A stretch of DNA of 64,000 nucleotides, from contig NZ_SMGP01000002.1 in NCBI RefSeq assembly GCF_004339745.1, forward strand, positions 806,001-870,000, in the 5' to 3' direction. The notes below the pieces were generated by a model. The model was not told the DNA's origin and did not search any database. It worked only from the letters and a program-made list of their open reading frames with translations. Positions 9,303 to 17,581 of the stretch are shown piece after piece; the stretch's first letter is position 1, and the number at the start of each line of letters is the position of its first letter. The stretch comes from Paraburkholderia sp. BL9I2N2. Its GTDB lineage: Bacteria > Pseudomonadota > Gammaproteobacteria > Burkholderiales > Burkholderiaceae. A program made the position numbers and the translations under genes.

Positions 9303-10976
9303 ATGAGCAATAAGTCGTCAAGCAGACGTGAAGACCTGGTGCCCGGCGGCAGCCGCCACCATCAGATTTTTCCAACGCTCGATGAACGTCAGTTTGCGGT
9401 GCTGGAACGATACGGCGAACGGCGCCGGCTGAAGGCAGGCGACATCCTGTTCACCGAAGGCGACCGGCACATTCCTATGTTCACCGTCGTCTCCGGCGCG
9501 ATCGAGGCGACGCGAGGCGCCGGCGACAAGCGCCACGTTCTGGGCACGCACGGCCCCGGCTGCTTCACCGGCGAGGTGGGCACGCTCGCGGGCCGCGGCG
9601 CGGTAGCGACGGCCCACGCCATCAGCGATTGCGAAGTGATCGTGATCGACGAGGAATCGCTGCGGGCGCTCGTCGTCGCGGAAGCGGAGTTGAGCGAAAC
9701 GATCATGCGCGCGTTCATCCTGCGGCGCGTCGCGTTCATTCAGGATCAGCACGGCGGTCTGCTGGTAATCGGCAGTTCGGCTTCGTGGAGCACGCTCGTG
9801 CTGCGGCATTTCCTGAGCCGCAATGCGCAGCCTTTCGCCTACTTCGATATCGTCGAACACGAGGAAGCCAAGGGGTTGCTCGAGCGTTATGACGCAACCG
9901 AAGCCGATATTCCCGTGATCGTCACCCTGCAAGGCAATGTGCTCAAGCAGCCGACCAACCGGGCGGTAGCCGATGCGATCGGCCTGAGCCCCGACCGGCT
10001 GAACGGCGAACGGTTCGACGTGGTCGTGGTCGGCGCGGGACCGGGAGGTCTTGCGGCCGCGGTGTACGCGGCCTCCGAAGGACTGAGGGTCGCGGTGCTC
10101 GACACCAAGGCGCCCGGTGGCCAGGCCGGCACCAGCTCGAAGATTGAAAATTACTTTGGATTCCCGACCGGCATCTCGGGACAAGCGCTTGCCGGCCGGG
10201 GCCTGTCCCAATGCCGCAAATTCGGTGCGGAAGTCGGCGTGCCCATCGAAGTGCTCGGCATCGAATGTGAGAACGCGCCGCCCTTTCACCTGCGCCTCAA
10301 TTACAACGAGCACGTGTATGCCAGCGCGGTCGTCATCGCGACCGGCGCGCGCTATCGAAAGCCACTCCTGCCGCGCCTCGAAGAGTTCGAGGGCAGCGGC
10401 ATCTATTACAGCGCGACCTATATGGAAGCCGCGTTCTGCAACAACCAGGAACTGGTCATAGTCGGTGGCGGGAATTCGGCTGGGCAGGCCGCGGTGTTCC
10501 TGTCGGGATTCGCGCGTCACGTGCATATCGTGATTCGCGGCGACGGACTCAGCGCGAGCATGTCGAACTATCTGATCCGACGGATCGAAGCGGCGGCGAA
10601 CATCAGCGTTCATATGCGCACGCAGATCGTCGAACTGAACGGCGAGGCCCAACTCGAATCGATCAAGTGGGACAGTCAAGGCCGCATCGAGGAGAAACCG
10701 ATCCGCCATGTGTTCCTGTTTCTCGGCGCACAGCCGAGTACCGGTTGGCTAGGCGATTGCGTCGCGCTCGACAAACACGGCTTCGTCCTCACGGGTCCCG
10801 ATGCGGTTCCGCAGTGGTCGTCGGACCGCCCGCCTCATTATCTGGAGACGAGCCGGCCCGGCATCTTTGCGGTAGGCGACGTGCGCAGCGGCTCGGTGAA
10901 GCGGGTTGCGGCCGCCGTCGGCGAGGGAGCGGCCGCGATCCAGTCGCTGCATCAATATCTGGCGCTGAACAGGTGA
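9303..10976 (+). CDS. cNMP-binding domain / thioredoxin-reductase-like flavoprotein fusion
   Basis: Cytoplasmic fusion of 557 residues. A cyclic-nucleotide-binding fold lies at about 25-140 and a small redox-like region at about 150-225. A two-dinucleotide-fold flavoprotein follows, with the FAD motif VVVGAGPGGLAAAVYAA near 240 and the NADPH motif VIVGGGNSAGQAA near 385. The C-terminal FAD motif is IFAVGDVRSGSVKRVAAAVG. Thioredoxin reductases carry CxxC where this protein reads YYSATYMEAAFC (368-379), so the redox dithiol is missing. It is therefore probably not a true thioredoxin reductase; reduction of a different acceptor is possible. ATG 9303 is chosen from the domain start; longer in-frame starts exist back to 9105 and the ribosome site is weak. 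Confidence 0.82.
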   Translation: MSNKSSSRREDLVPGGSRHHQIFPTLDERQFAVLERYGERRRLKAGDILFTEGDRHIPMFTVVSGAIEATRGAGDKRHVLGTHGPGCFTGEVGTLAGRGAVATAHAISDCEVIVIDEESLRALVVAEAELSETIMRAFILRRVAFIQDQHGGLLVIGSSASWSTLVLRHFLSRNAQPFAYFDIVEHEEAKGLLERYDATEADIPVIVTLQGNVLKQPTNRAVADAIGLSPDRLNGERFDVVVVGAGPGGLAAAVYAASEGLRVAVLDTKAPGGQAGTSSKIENYFGFPTGISGQALAGRGLSQCRKFGAEVGVPIEVLGIECENAPPFHLRLNYNEHVYASAVVIATGARYRKPLLPRLEEFEGSGIYYSATYMEAAFCNNQELVIVGGGNSAGQAAVFLSGFARHVHIVIRGDGLSASMSNYLIRRIEAAANISVHMRTQIVELNGEAQLESIKWDSQGRIEEKPIRHVFLFLGAQPSTGWLGDCVALDKHGFVLTGPDAVPQWSSDRPPHYLETSRPGIFAVGDVRSGSVKRVAAAVGEGAAAIQSLHQYLALNR

Positions 10977-11018
10977 GACCGGGCGCTGCGTGCGCCTGGC
11001 CGCCGGCGACAAGCGCAA

Positions 11019-12344
11019 CTACGCCTTGCGCAGATTCCTCAGCGTCAAGCGCGCGTCCAGGCCGCCGCCGGGACGGTTGTGCAGCGTGAGTGTCGCATCC
11101 ATCGCCATCGCAAGTTGCCGCGCGATGGCGAGGCCCAATCCCGTGCCGCCCGTATCGCGATTGCGTGAGGCTTCGAGCCGGTAGAACGGTTCGAACACCG
11201 CCTCCAGCGACTCAGCCGGTATGCCGGGGCCGCGGTCGAGCACGGCGATCGCTGTTTCTCCGCTGGGCAAAGTGGCCGCCGTGATCTCAGCCGCGCCGCT
11301 GAACTTCAACGCGTTGTCCACCAGGTTGCCGAGTATGCGGCGCAATGCCTGCGGACGCGTCACCAGCGAATCGCCGAGCCGCCCTTCCAGGCTGACCGCC
11401 TGGCCGGCGTCCACATAGTCGCAGACGAGACTGTCGAGCAGCGCGTCGGGATCGACGCGGCAAGGCACTTCCGTCGCGCCGTGCAGCGTGCGCGCGTACG
11501 TCACGCCCTCCTTCACCAGGCTTTCCATTTCCTGCAGATCCTGGCGCAGCTTCGCGCCCTGCGCGTCGTCGTCCATCACGTCGACGCGCAGGCGCATGCG
11601 CGTGATCGGCGTTTGCAGATCGTGCGAAATCGCCGCCAGAATTTGCATGCGTTCGGTCATGTAGGTGGCAATGCGGTCCTGCATCGCGTTGAAGGCGCGC
11701 GCGGCGCGCGACACTTCCGACGGCCCGTCCTCCGGCAGGCGCGCCGCCTTCAGGTCGGGGCCGAGCGTATCCGCGGCGAGCGCCAGCTGATGCAACGGGC
11801 GCGTGGCGAGCCGCACCGCCAGCCAGCAGCACGCGACCAGCATCGCCAGTTGCAACGCGAGCACGAGTGGCAACCAGCGCGACAGCGGCGCGCCCGACAT
11901 GGGGCGCATATCGATCGTCAGCGGCGTGCCGTCGCTCAGTTGCAGATGAACCTGCAGGCGCTCCTTGTCGCCGGGGACGGCATTCACCGTCAGCGGATAG
12001 TGCCTGCCGATGCCGTCCGCGATGGATTGCGCCACACGCTCGGACAGATGCGCATCGATCGGGCTGCCGGCAATGCCCGGCCCCAGAATGAACTCGTAGC
12101 TGCGCCGCGCGAGCCGCGGCAGCCACTGCGCGCGTTCATTCGGCGGCAGATGATCGAGCAGCGCCACCGAGCTGCTCACTTCGCGCTCGATGTAGCCCAT
12201 CATCACGTTGGTCATGGTCTGGTCGCGCTCGGTCAGCGTGAGCCAGAACGACAAGGTCTGCGCCAGCGCGAGGCCGACGAAAAGAATCAGCGCAAGCCGC
12301 GCGAACAGCGTGCGCGGCCAGTGCAGCCAGGACCAGCGGTTCAT
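11019..12344 (-). CDS. Sensor histidine kinase (EnvZ/RstB-like)
   Basis: Inner-membrane sensor kinase of 441 residues. TM1 is at about 13-36, a periplasmic loop at 37-155, TM2 at about 157-178 and HAMP at 179-232. The H-box is AAISHDLQTPITRMR with the phospho-accepting His at 241. The ATPase domain has an N-box NLVDNALKF, a G1 box DRGPGIP and a G2 box GTGLGLAI. The start codon overlaps the stop of the response regulator gene (ATGA), so the two are co-translated. The signal is unknown; the periplasmic thioredoxin and GFA protein next door suggest envelope redox or electrophile stress, which is inference. Confidence 0.93.
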   Translation of the reverse strand: MNRWSWLHWPRTLFARLALILFVGLALAQTLSFWLTLTERDQTMTNVMMGYIEREVSSSVALLDHLPPNERAQWLPRLARRSYEFILGPGIAGSPIDAHLSERVAQSIADGIGRHYPLTVNAVPGDKERLQVHLQLSDGTPLTIDMRPMSGAPLSRWLPLVLALQLAMLVACCWLAVRLATRPLHQLALAADTLGPDLKAARLPEDGPSEVSRAARAFNAMQDRIATYMTERMQILAAISHDLQTPITRMRLRVDVMDDDAQGAKLRQDLQEMESLVKEGVTYARTLHGATEVPCRVDPDALLDSLVCDYVDAGQAVSLEGRLGDSLVTRPQALRRILGNLVDNALKFSGAAEITAATLPSGETAIAVLDRGPGIPAESLEAVFEPFYRLEASRNRDTGGTGLGLAIARQLAMAMDATLTLHNRPGGGLDARLTLRNLRKA

Positions 12345-13081
12345 TGCGGATCCTCGATGGCAGTCACCGCCGCGGAAAAGACATAACCCTCGCTGCGCAG
12401 CGTCTTGATGTAGCGCGGCTCGCGCGCGACGTCGCGCAACCGTTGACGCAGACGGCTCACCATCAGATCGATCGAACGGTCGAACTGGTCGGCCTGACGG
12501 CCCTGCGTGAGGTTGAGGAGTTGATCGCGCGTCAGTACCCGCTGCGGATTGTCGAGAAACACGCGCAGCAAGCGATACTCGGCGCCGCTCAGTGCCACCA
12601 TGGTGCCTTCGGCGTCGAGCAGATGCCGCGCGGTGGTGTCGAGTCGCCAGTCGCCGAAGGCCAGCATCGGAGCGGATTCCGTCACCTGCATGCCGGGCGG
12701 CAGCATGCGGGCGCGGCGCAGCACGGCGCGAATGCGCGCGAGCAATTCACGCACGGCGAAGGGCTTGGGCAGGTAGTCGTCGGCGCCCATCTCCAGGCCG
12801 ACGATACGATCGGCTTCCTCGTTGCGCGCCGTCAGCATCAAGACCGGCACCGAACGGAATTTGCCGGCACGCAGTTCGCGGCACAGCACCAGACCGTCCT
12901 CGCCGGGCATCATCAGATCCAGCACGATCAGATCGGGCGCGCCCTGCTCCAGCGCCGCGCGCATCTGGCGCCCATTCGCCGCGAGCGACACGCGCATGCC
13001 GTTCTTCTCGAGATAACCGGCCAGCAATTCGCGGATGCCGCGGTCGTCGTCGACAATCAGTACGTGATCGATGGTTTCCAT
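12341..13081 (-). CDS. OmpR-family response regulator
   Basis: DNA-binding response regulator of 246 residues: receiver domain at about 1-120 with VLIVDDD, the phospho-acceptor in LIVLDLMMPG and the conserved Lys in YLPKPF; OmpR/PhoB-type winged helix at about 145-235. ATG 13081 is chosen; a TTG one codon upstream is possible. Probably the regulator that binds the repeated element found at 13635-13729 and 14360-14453, because GTATC-type sites repeat there at the 10-11 base spacing usual for OmpR-family proteins. That link is inference. Confidence 0.93.
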   Translation of the reverse strand: METIDHVLIVDDDRGIRELLAGYLEKNGMRVSLAANGRQMRAALEQGAPDLIVLDLMMPGEDGLVLCRELRAGKFRSVPVLMLTARNEEADRIVGLEMGADDYLPKPFAVRELLARIRAVLRRARMLPPGMQVTESAPMLAFGDWRLDTTARHLLDAEGTMVALSGAEYRLLRVFLDNPQRVLTRDQLLNLTQGRQADQFDRSIDLMVSRLRQRLRDVAREPRYIKTLRSEGYVFSAAVTAIEDPQ

Positions 13082-13088
13082 CAATGCA

Positions 13089-13211
13089 TCATCTCTTTTG
13101 GCGTTTCAACTGCACCCGGCTCGCATACATCAATGAACACTGCACCGGATGCGCCAGTTCGGCGGCAAGGCCGCCCGTCACGAAGACGACGATAGCCAGC
13201 AGGCGTTTCAT
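13089..13211 (-). CDS. Small putative membrane or exported protein (40 residues)
   Basis: Short frame whose ATG overlaps the stop of the GFA gene (ATGA) and whose TGA lies 7 bases before the response regulator start, so it fits a tight operon. The peptide begins MKRLLAIVVFVTGGLAAELA, a basic start then a hydrophobic stretch, like a signal or membrane anchor, and ends with many basic residues. No family recognised. Translation is plausible from the coupling but not proven; the region could simply be a spacer. Confidence 0.35.
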   Translation of the reverse strand: MKRLLAIVVFVTGGLAAELAHPVQCSLMYASRVQLKRQKR

Positions 13212-13579
13212 GCGTCCTCCAGCACGGAGAGGCCCGCGCCGTCCGCGACTCCCGCTTCCAGACTATACGGATCGACGCCTTCCAGGCAACCGATGTTGAC
13301 TCGCCACTGCTGCGGGTCTTTACGCGTCTGATGAAACGGATAGACACCGCAGTGTTTGCAAAAATAGTGCCGGGCCACCCGCGTGTTGAACTGATAGAGC
13401 GTCAGTGAATCTTCGCCGCTCAGGATCTTCAACTGGCTTGCCGGGAACAGCGGCGTCATCAAGGCGCCCTTGCGGCGGCACAGGCTGCAGTTGCAGCGCC
13501 CGGCCGGGACGATCGGGGTACGCACTTCGAATTTGACGGCCCCGCAGTGGCAGGCCCCTTGCAGCAAGTCGGCGCTCAT
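13208..13579 (-). CDS. GFA family protein (Mss4-like zinc fold)
   Basis: Protein of 123 residues of the glutathione-dependent formaldehyde-activating (GFA) family. Zinc-ligand cysteines are seen in GACHCGAVKF near residue 7, in CNCSLCRRKGA near 30 and in YFCKHCGVYPFH near 80. ATG 13579 follows GGAGAGCACC; the longer frame upstream crosses the divergent promoter and is rejected. Its stop overlaps a small frame that leads into the response regulator gene, so it may be the first gene of a GFA, small ORF, regulator, kinase operon. GFA proteins are linked to formaldehyde or electrophile handling, though many members have no known activity. Confidence 0.88.
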   Translation of the reverse strand: MSADLLQGACHCGAVKFEVRTPIVPAGRCNCSLCRRKGALMTPLFPASQLKILSGEDSLTLYQFNTRVARHYFCKHCGVYPFHQTRKDPQQWRVNIGCLEGVDPYSLEAGVADGAGLSVLEDA

Positions 13580-13634
13580 GGTGCTCTCCGTGATTGGCAA
13601 TGCCTGCTTTATAGCCTGGCTCGCACGGCGAATT

Positions 13635-13729
13635 GTGTCGCAGTGTATCTGGACCCCGTACAGATACACAACATTGCACCCAGGAGGTCTAGACGACACA
13701 TGCCAGATACCTGCGGAGGCTTCAATACA
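13635..13729. promoter_or_regulatory. Regulatory element A between GFA and thioredoxin genes
   Basis: A region of about 95 bases with the same ordered motifs as element B at 14360-14453. In order: GTGTC-N5-GTATC (13635-13649), GATACACAACATTGCA (13663-13678), GACACATGCC (from 13695), GATAC (13706) and TTCAATACA (13721-13729). TGTATCTG at 13644 and CAGATACA at 13661 also form a perfect 8-bp inverted repeat. It lies in the 209-base divergent gap and could serve both genes. Confidence 0.65.
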
Positions 13730-13788
13730 GTCATTCGCGGCTGATACGCGAACTGCCGTTTTTAGCCTCCTCCTGAAAGGACACTGAC

Positions 13789-14349
13789 ATGCTCTGCGCA
13801 TCCAAGATCAAAACATTCGCCGTCGCAACCGTGATCGCCGCCGCAGCCGCGAGCGGTATTGCCGCCTTCGCGGGGTCGCCCGAACCGAGCGCGCCCGCCC
13901 TCGCAGCCAACGCCCCGGCCCCCGAATTCGCCGGCATTTCGCAATGGCTCAACAGCGATCCGCTGACGTTGCAGCAACTGCGCGGCAAGGTGGTGCTGGT
14001 CGATTTCTGGACCTACACCTGCGGCAACTGCATCAACACGCTGCCCTACGTGAAAAGCTGGAATCAGAAATACAAGGACCAGGGGCTGACGGTTATCGGC
14101 GTGCACACGCCCGAATATCCGTTCGAGCGCGACACCGACAACGTGAAGACCGCCATCAAGCGCTTCGGCATCACTTATCCGGTCGCGCAGGACAATCGCT
14201 ATGCGACCTGGAACGCGTACAACAATCAGTACTGGCCGGCTTTCTACCTGCTCGACAAGCAAGGCCGGATCGTCTACACGCATTTCGGCGAAGGCGACTA
14301 TGCGAAGACGGAAGCGAAGATTCAAGCCCTGCTCGCGCAGCAAGGATAA
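13789..14349 (+). CDS. Periplasmic thioredoxin-family protein (DipZ C-terminal/TlpA-like)
   Basis: Exported thiol-disulfide protein of 186 residues. An N-terminal hydrophobic signal covers about 8-29, then comes a thioredoxin fold. The active site is WTYTCGNCINTLPYV with the CGNC pair at residues 78 and 81, and the cis-proline is in YWPAFYLLD. The CxNC site and the GVHTPEYPFE segment are those of the DipZ C-terminal and TlpA-like redoxins. ATG 13789 has AAAGGA upstream. It is divergent from the GFA gene and preceded by regulatory element A, so it is likely part of the regulon of the adjacent two-component system. Confidence 0.9.
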   Translation: MLCASKIKTFAVATVIAAAAASGIAAFAGSPEPSAPALAANAPAPEFAGISQWLNSDPLTLQQLRGKVVLVDFWTYTCGNCINTLPYVKSWNQKYKDQGLTVIGVHTPEYPFERDTDNVKTAIKRFGITYPVAQDNRYATWNAYNNQYWPAFYLLDKQGRIVYTHFGEGDYAKTEAKIQALLAQQG

Positions 14350-14359
14350 ACGCGGGTTC

Positions 14360-14453
14360 GTATCGGAATGTATCCGCGGTTTCCGGCGATACACAACATT
14401 GCAATTCGCCGCTTTCTCGACACATGCCCGATACACCCGCGCGGTTCAATACA
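14360..14453 (+). promoter_or_regulatory. Regulatory element B upstream of the DUF4148 gene
   Basis: Second copy of the element at 13635-13729. It has GTATC-N5-GTATC (14360-14374), the identical 16-mer GATACACAACATTGCA (14388-14403), GACACATGCC (from 14419), GATAC (14430) and TTCAATACA (14445-14453). Spacings match copy A except for one base less between the second and third blocks. It lies 110 bases before the DUF4148 start codon. Confidence 0.65.
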
Positions 14454-14562
14454 TCAACGCCGCGACTCTGAGAAGAATCGCATCGCAGCAAGTCCAGGTC
14501 GACCTCTGCTCGTGCTTTCTGATCCGCGGACGTCTCTTATCCAACCGTTCAAGGAGAACGAT

Positions 14563-14814
14563 ATGAAAGTTTCCATGATTGCTTTGACTCTTGCTGCCAG
14601 CGTGATCGGAAGTGTTGCTCACGCTGCGGTACCGACGCCCTCGACCGGCACTGTGGATTCTTCGCAGATCGCTCAGGCTGCGCAGCCGCAATGGTCCGCG
14701 AGCACGGCCAGCGTTGCCGGCAAAACGCGCGCACAGGTCCGTCAGGAACTCGTGCAAGCGGAGAAGGATGGTCAACTGGCCAACCTGAATCGTTCGCTTT
14801 ATATGGGTAGCTGA
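14563..14814 (+). CDS. Small exported DUF4148-type protein
   Basis: Protein of 83 residues with a signal peptide ending AHA near residue 21. Its C-terminal half has the KTRAQVRQELVQAEKDGQLANLN pattern of DUF4148, a family of small Burkholderiaceae exported proteins of unknown function. AAGGAGAACGAT precedes ATG 14563; the longer in-frame start at 14368 runs through regulatory element B and is rejected. The shared upstream element suggests co-regulation with the periplasmic thioredoxin. Confidence 0.8.
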   Translation: MKVSMIALTLAASVIGSVAHAAVPTPSTGTVDSSQIAQAAQPQWSASTASVAGKTRAQVRQELVQAEKDGQLANLNRSLYMGS

Positions 14815-15015
14815 GTGGCGGTTTGGCGTTGACGTCGCGAGGAGTGCTCCGGGCGTTCCTCGTGATGTCGGGTGCCCGGCGCTCGTGATGAAGCTGACGA
14901 TCGACGCGGGTCAACTTTATTCCGGCGACGTATCAGGTACTTTCGTGCCGACGCCTTCGTTCAAATTCATGCCTGCGAAGACGTCTTGAAGCGGCTTTGA
15001 ACTGAACCGCGTTCG

Positions 15016-15870
15016 TCACGCGGCTTGAGTGGTTCGCGCGATGAGCGCTTGCACGGCGCGCAGATCGGCCGCCGAGGCCGGCGAAAACACGACCATGCTC
15101 AAGCCGTCTCCACCATCCACCGCGAAGGCCGAATACTCGAGCGTGATCGGCCCGGCCTGCGAGTGGCGCAGACGTTTTGTTCCAATCCAATGACTGCGCA
15201 CGTCGTTCTCCGCCCACAGGCGGCGAAAGTCCGCGCTGCTCGCCTGCAATTCGGCCGCAAGCGCCGCGGCTTGTGCCGACCCGCCGATGCGCGCGATATC
15301 GATGCGAAAGACGGCGAGTGCGGCACGCGCGCTTTCCTCCCAATCCGGCTGGCTTTCTCGCACTGCCGGGTCTCCGAACAGACGCCTTAGCACATTGCGC
15401 TCGCGCGCCGGCACAGCCGCGTAGTCGCCGAGCACCGCGACCGCGGCCGCGTTCCAGGCCACGACATCCCACGTCGGCGTCTTCACGATGGCGGGACTGC
15501 CGGGCATGCCGTCCAGTACGCGCTGCAAGGCAGGCGTGACTTGCGGCGGCGCAAACGGGCTGAGCGGCGGCGGCCGTTGCTGGGCCAACAGGAACAGCAT
15601 CTCGCGGCCCGCGGCGTCGAGTTCCAGTGCGCGGACGAGCCGCTCCAGCACCTCGTTCGACGGCAGGCCGCCACGTCCCTGCTCCAGCCACGTGTACCAC
15701 GCGACGCTGACGTTCGCCCGCGCCGCCACTTCTTCGCGCCGCAAACCCGGCGTACGACGCCGGCTCGGTGCGTCCGGCCCCGGTTGCAAACGCGAGCGGC
15801 GATCGCGCAGGAAGCCGCCCAATGAATTGCAGGCGGCGCCGAGCGGATCAGGCAGAGTGTTGACGGGCAT
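15016..15870 (-). CDS. XRE-type regulator with MmyB-like ligand domain
   Basis: Transcriptional regulator of 284 residues. A helix-turn-helix lies at about 30-85 (RRTPGLRREEVAARANVSVAWYTWLEQGRG, quoted in part: the LRREEVA and WYTWLEQGR motifs are typical). A MmyB-like ligand-binding domain fills about 105-275, with WDVVAWNAAAVAVLGDY and VRSHWIGTKRLRHSQAG as landmarks. ATG 15870 is preferred; an in-frame TTG at 15885 is possible. Such proteins usually regulate a neighbouring oxidoreductase, but none stands divergent here, so the target is unknown. Confidence 0.
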   Translation of the reverse strand: MPVNTLPDPLGAACNSLGGFLRDRRSRLQPGPDAPSRRRTPGLRREEVAARANVSVAWYTWLEQGRGGLPSNEVLERLVRALELDAAGREMLFLLAQQRPPPLSPFAPPQVTPALQRVLDGMPGSPAIVKTPTWDVVAWNAAAVAVLGDYAAVPARERNVLRRLFGDPAVRESQPDWEESARAALAVFRIDIARIGGSAQAAALAAELQASSADFRRLWAENDVRSHWIGTKRLRHSQAGPITLEYSAFAVDGGDGLSMVVFSPASAADLRAVQALIARTTQAA

Positions 15871-16001
15871 AGAGGATCTCGACAATTCGCGGGTTCGGCG
15901 GAATGCGTGGAATCGCGGCGGGGCCGCTGTCGATACTCTAGCGCGAATGGGTACCTGGATGCTGCGGGTCGTGCGTTAGCCTATTCTCGACCCGCGGCAA
16001 C

Positions 16002-16670
16002 TCAGTACTCGACGAGAATAGTCACACGACGATTCGCGGCGCGCGCCGCCGCGTCATCGCCGATGATCAAGGGGAAATTGTCGGCCCGCCCGATCGCGGC
16101 CATTCTGTGCGCTTCGATGCCTTTGTCCGCGAAGAAGCGAACCACCGCGCCGGCTCGTGCGGAAGACAGCTCCCAATTAGACTCGTATTTCGCCGTCGAG
16201 ATCGGCGCGTTGTCCGTATGTCCTTCCACGAGAATGTTGTTCTTCGACTTGTCACGCAGCACGCCGGCAATCTGATTCAACACGCCAAATGATTCCGGCA
16301 ATAAACGCGCGTCGCCCGAATTGAACAGAACCTTTGCGTTGATGGCGATTTCCACGCCGTGAGCCGCGTTCGTAATCGTAATCTGGCGATTGTCCTGAAG
16401 TGGCTCCAACAGAGAAAGAAGCCGCTTCTTCGAGGCATCCGGCGTAGCGGACGTCGCCTCTGTTTTCACGTGGCGCTCAAGCGCGTTGATTTCCAGCTCC
16501 CTCGTTTTTGCCAATTGGAGCACATAGAGCGCGAGGAACAACACCATCAGCGTCGTGATGAGATCGGCGTAGGAGATCAGCCAGCGCCCCGACTGCTCCT
16601 CGCCTTCGTCGGCGGCGTCATAGCCGGTCTTATCCGCCGTGAGGCGCTTGTTACCTGAGGAGGTGTTCAT
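16002..16670 (-). CDS. MotB-like stator protein with OmpA peptidoglycan-binding domain
   Basis: Inner-membrane protein of 222 residues with one N-terminal transmembrane helix at about 33-53. It contains SYADLITTLMVLFLALYVL, where Asp36 sits in the position of the proton-carrying Asp of MotB. The C-terminal OmpA/MotB domain (about 95-222) has ILVEGHTDNAPIS and NWELSSARAGAVVRFF, which bind peptidoglycan. It follows the MotA-like gene by 74 bases in the same direction. The two make a complete ion-driven stator unit. It is short for a flagellar MotB (about 300 residues). Its partner in place of a rotor appears to be the CRP/FliG-like protein upstream. Confidence 0.88.
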   Translation of the reverse strand: MNTSSGNKRLTADKTGYDAADEGEEQSGRWLISYADLITTLMVLFLALYVLQLAKTRELEINALERHVKTEATSATPDASKKRLLSLLEPLQDNRQITITNAAHGVEIAINAKVLFNSGDARLLPESFGVLNQIAGVLRDKSKNNILVEGHTDNAPISTAKYESNWELSSARAGAVVRFFADKGIEAHRMAAIGRADNFPLIIGDDAAARAANRRVTILVEY

Positions 16671-16744
16671 ACCCGAAAAGCCCGCGTCCGAAATTACGTG
16701 TGATGGGTTCCGGCTCGCTCGTCGTATGCGCGAGCCGGACCCGG

Positions 16745-17509
16745 CTAGCCCAGCAACTCGGCCGATCTTTCCCGCACGTCACCCGCGAGCCGCGTCTCGA
16801 TGGTGTGAGGCGACTCCTTGCGCGAGATCGCGAGCAAGCCGTCGAGATATAAACGCCGGAAGCGCAATTCACTATCCACCTGCGCCCTGATCTTTCCGTA
16901 CAACGGCAGAAAGACCAGATTAGCGAGAGCGAGGCCATATAGCGTCGCGACGAAAGCCACCGCGATACCTTGCCCGAGTTGCGCGGGCTCGAGCATATGG
17001 CCGGTCACCTGAATCAGACCAAGCACGGCGCCCAGAATGCCGAACGTCGGCGCGTAACCGCCCGCCTGTTGCCAGATCCGCGCGGCCGCCATGTGATTGC
17101 GCTCGTATGCATCCAGTTCCCGTTGCAAGGCGTCTTCGAGCACAGCCGTCGAAACACCGTTTGCCAGCAGTTCCAAACCTCGTTTGGCAAACGGATTGAT
17201 GCCCCCCGCCTCGATCGACTCGAACACCAGCATGCCGTTCAGCTTCGCCTGATCGCCCCATTCGAGCAGGACGGACAGGCTCTCGCGATCGACCTGCCGC
17301 GCCTTCACAAAAGCCAGGCGCAGTTGCTTGATGCCGTCGTAAAACCTCGCCCAGGTGTTCTGAATCATCACCGCACCGAAGGTGCCGCCCAGAACGATGA
17401 CGAATGCCTCCAACTGAAACAGCGAAGTGAAGTGCCCGCCCTCGAGTGAAAAGCCCGCGACGATCGCGCTCACGCCGAACACCGCGCCAAATAGCGTCAA
17501 AAGATCCAT
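16745..17509 (-). CDS. MotA-like stator protein
   Basis: Inner-membrane ion-channel protein of 254 residues with four predicted helices (about 2-21, 33-51, 147-170, 180-205) and a cytoplasmic loop between helices 2 and 3. Helix 3 carries YAPTFGILGAVLGLIQV, with the functionally important Pro. Helix 4 carries GIAVAFVATLYGLALANL and ends FLPLYGKIR, the MotA pattern rather than ExbB/TolQ. The loop has LLEWGDQAKLNGMLVFESI, in the region where flagellar MotA touches FliG. GAGAGGACGT precedes ATG 17509. Encoded 72 bases after the CRP/FliG-like gene and before the MotB-like gene. Confidence 0.9.
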   Translation of the reverse strand: MDLLTLFGAVFGVSAIVAGFSLEGGHFTSLFQLEAFVIVLGGTFGAVMIQNTWARFYDGIKQLRLAFVKARQVDRESLSVLLEWGDQAKLNGMLVFESIEAGGINPFAKRGLELLANGVSTAVLEDALQRELDAYERNHMAAARIWQQAGGYAPTFGILGAVLGLIQVTGHMLEPAQLGQGIAVAFVATLYGLALANLVFLPLYGKIRAQVDSELRFRRLYLDGLLAISRKESPHTIETRLAGDVRERSAELLG

Positions 17510-17581
17510 ACGTCCTCTCGAATGGCCGCCCGCGCCTTCGAAGCTCGAAGTCGACAGTGCGTGCCGTTTGCGTGTTGCGCG

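Noticed and set aside
16002..17509. Zorya defence system (ZorAB) as explanation for the MotAB-like pair
   Set aside because: The MotA-like protein lacks a long cytoplasmic tail and there is no helicase or nuclease gene beside it; the partner is the CRP/FliG-like protein.
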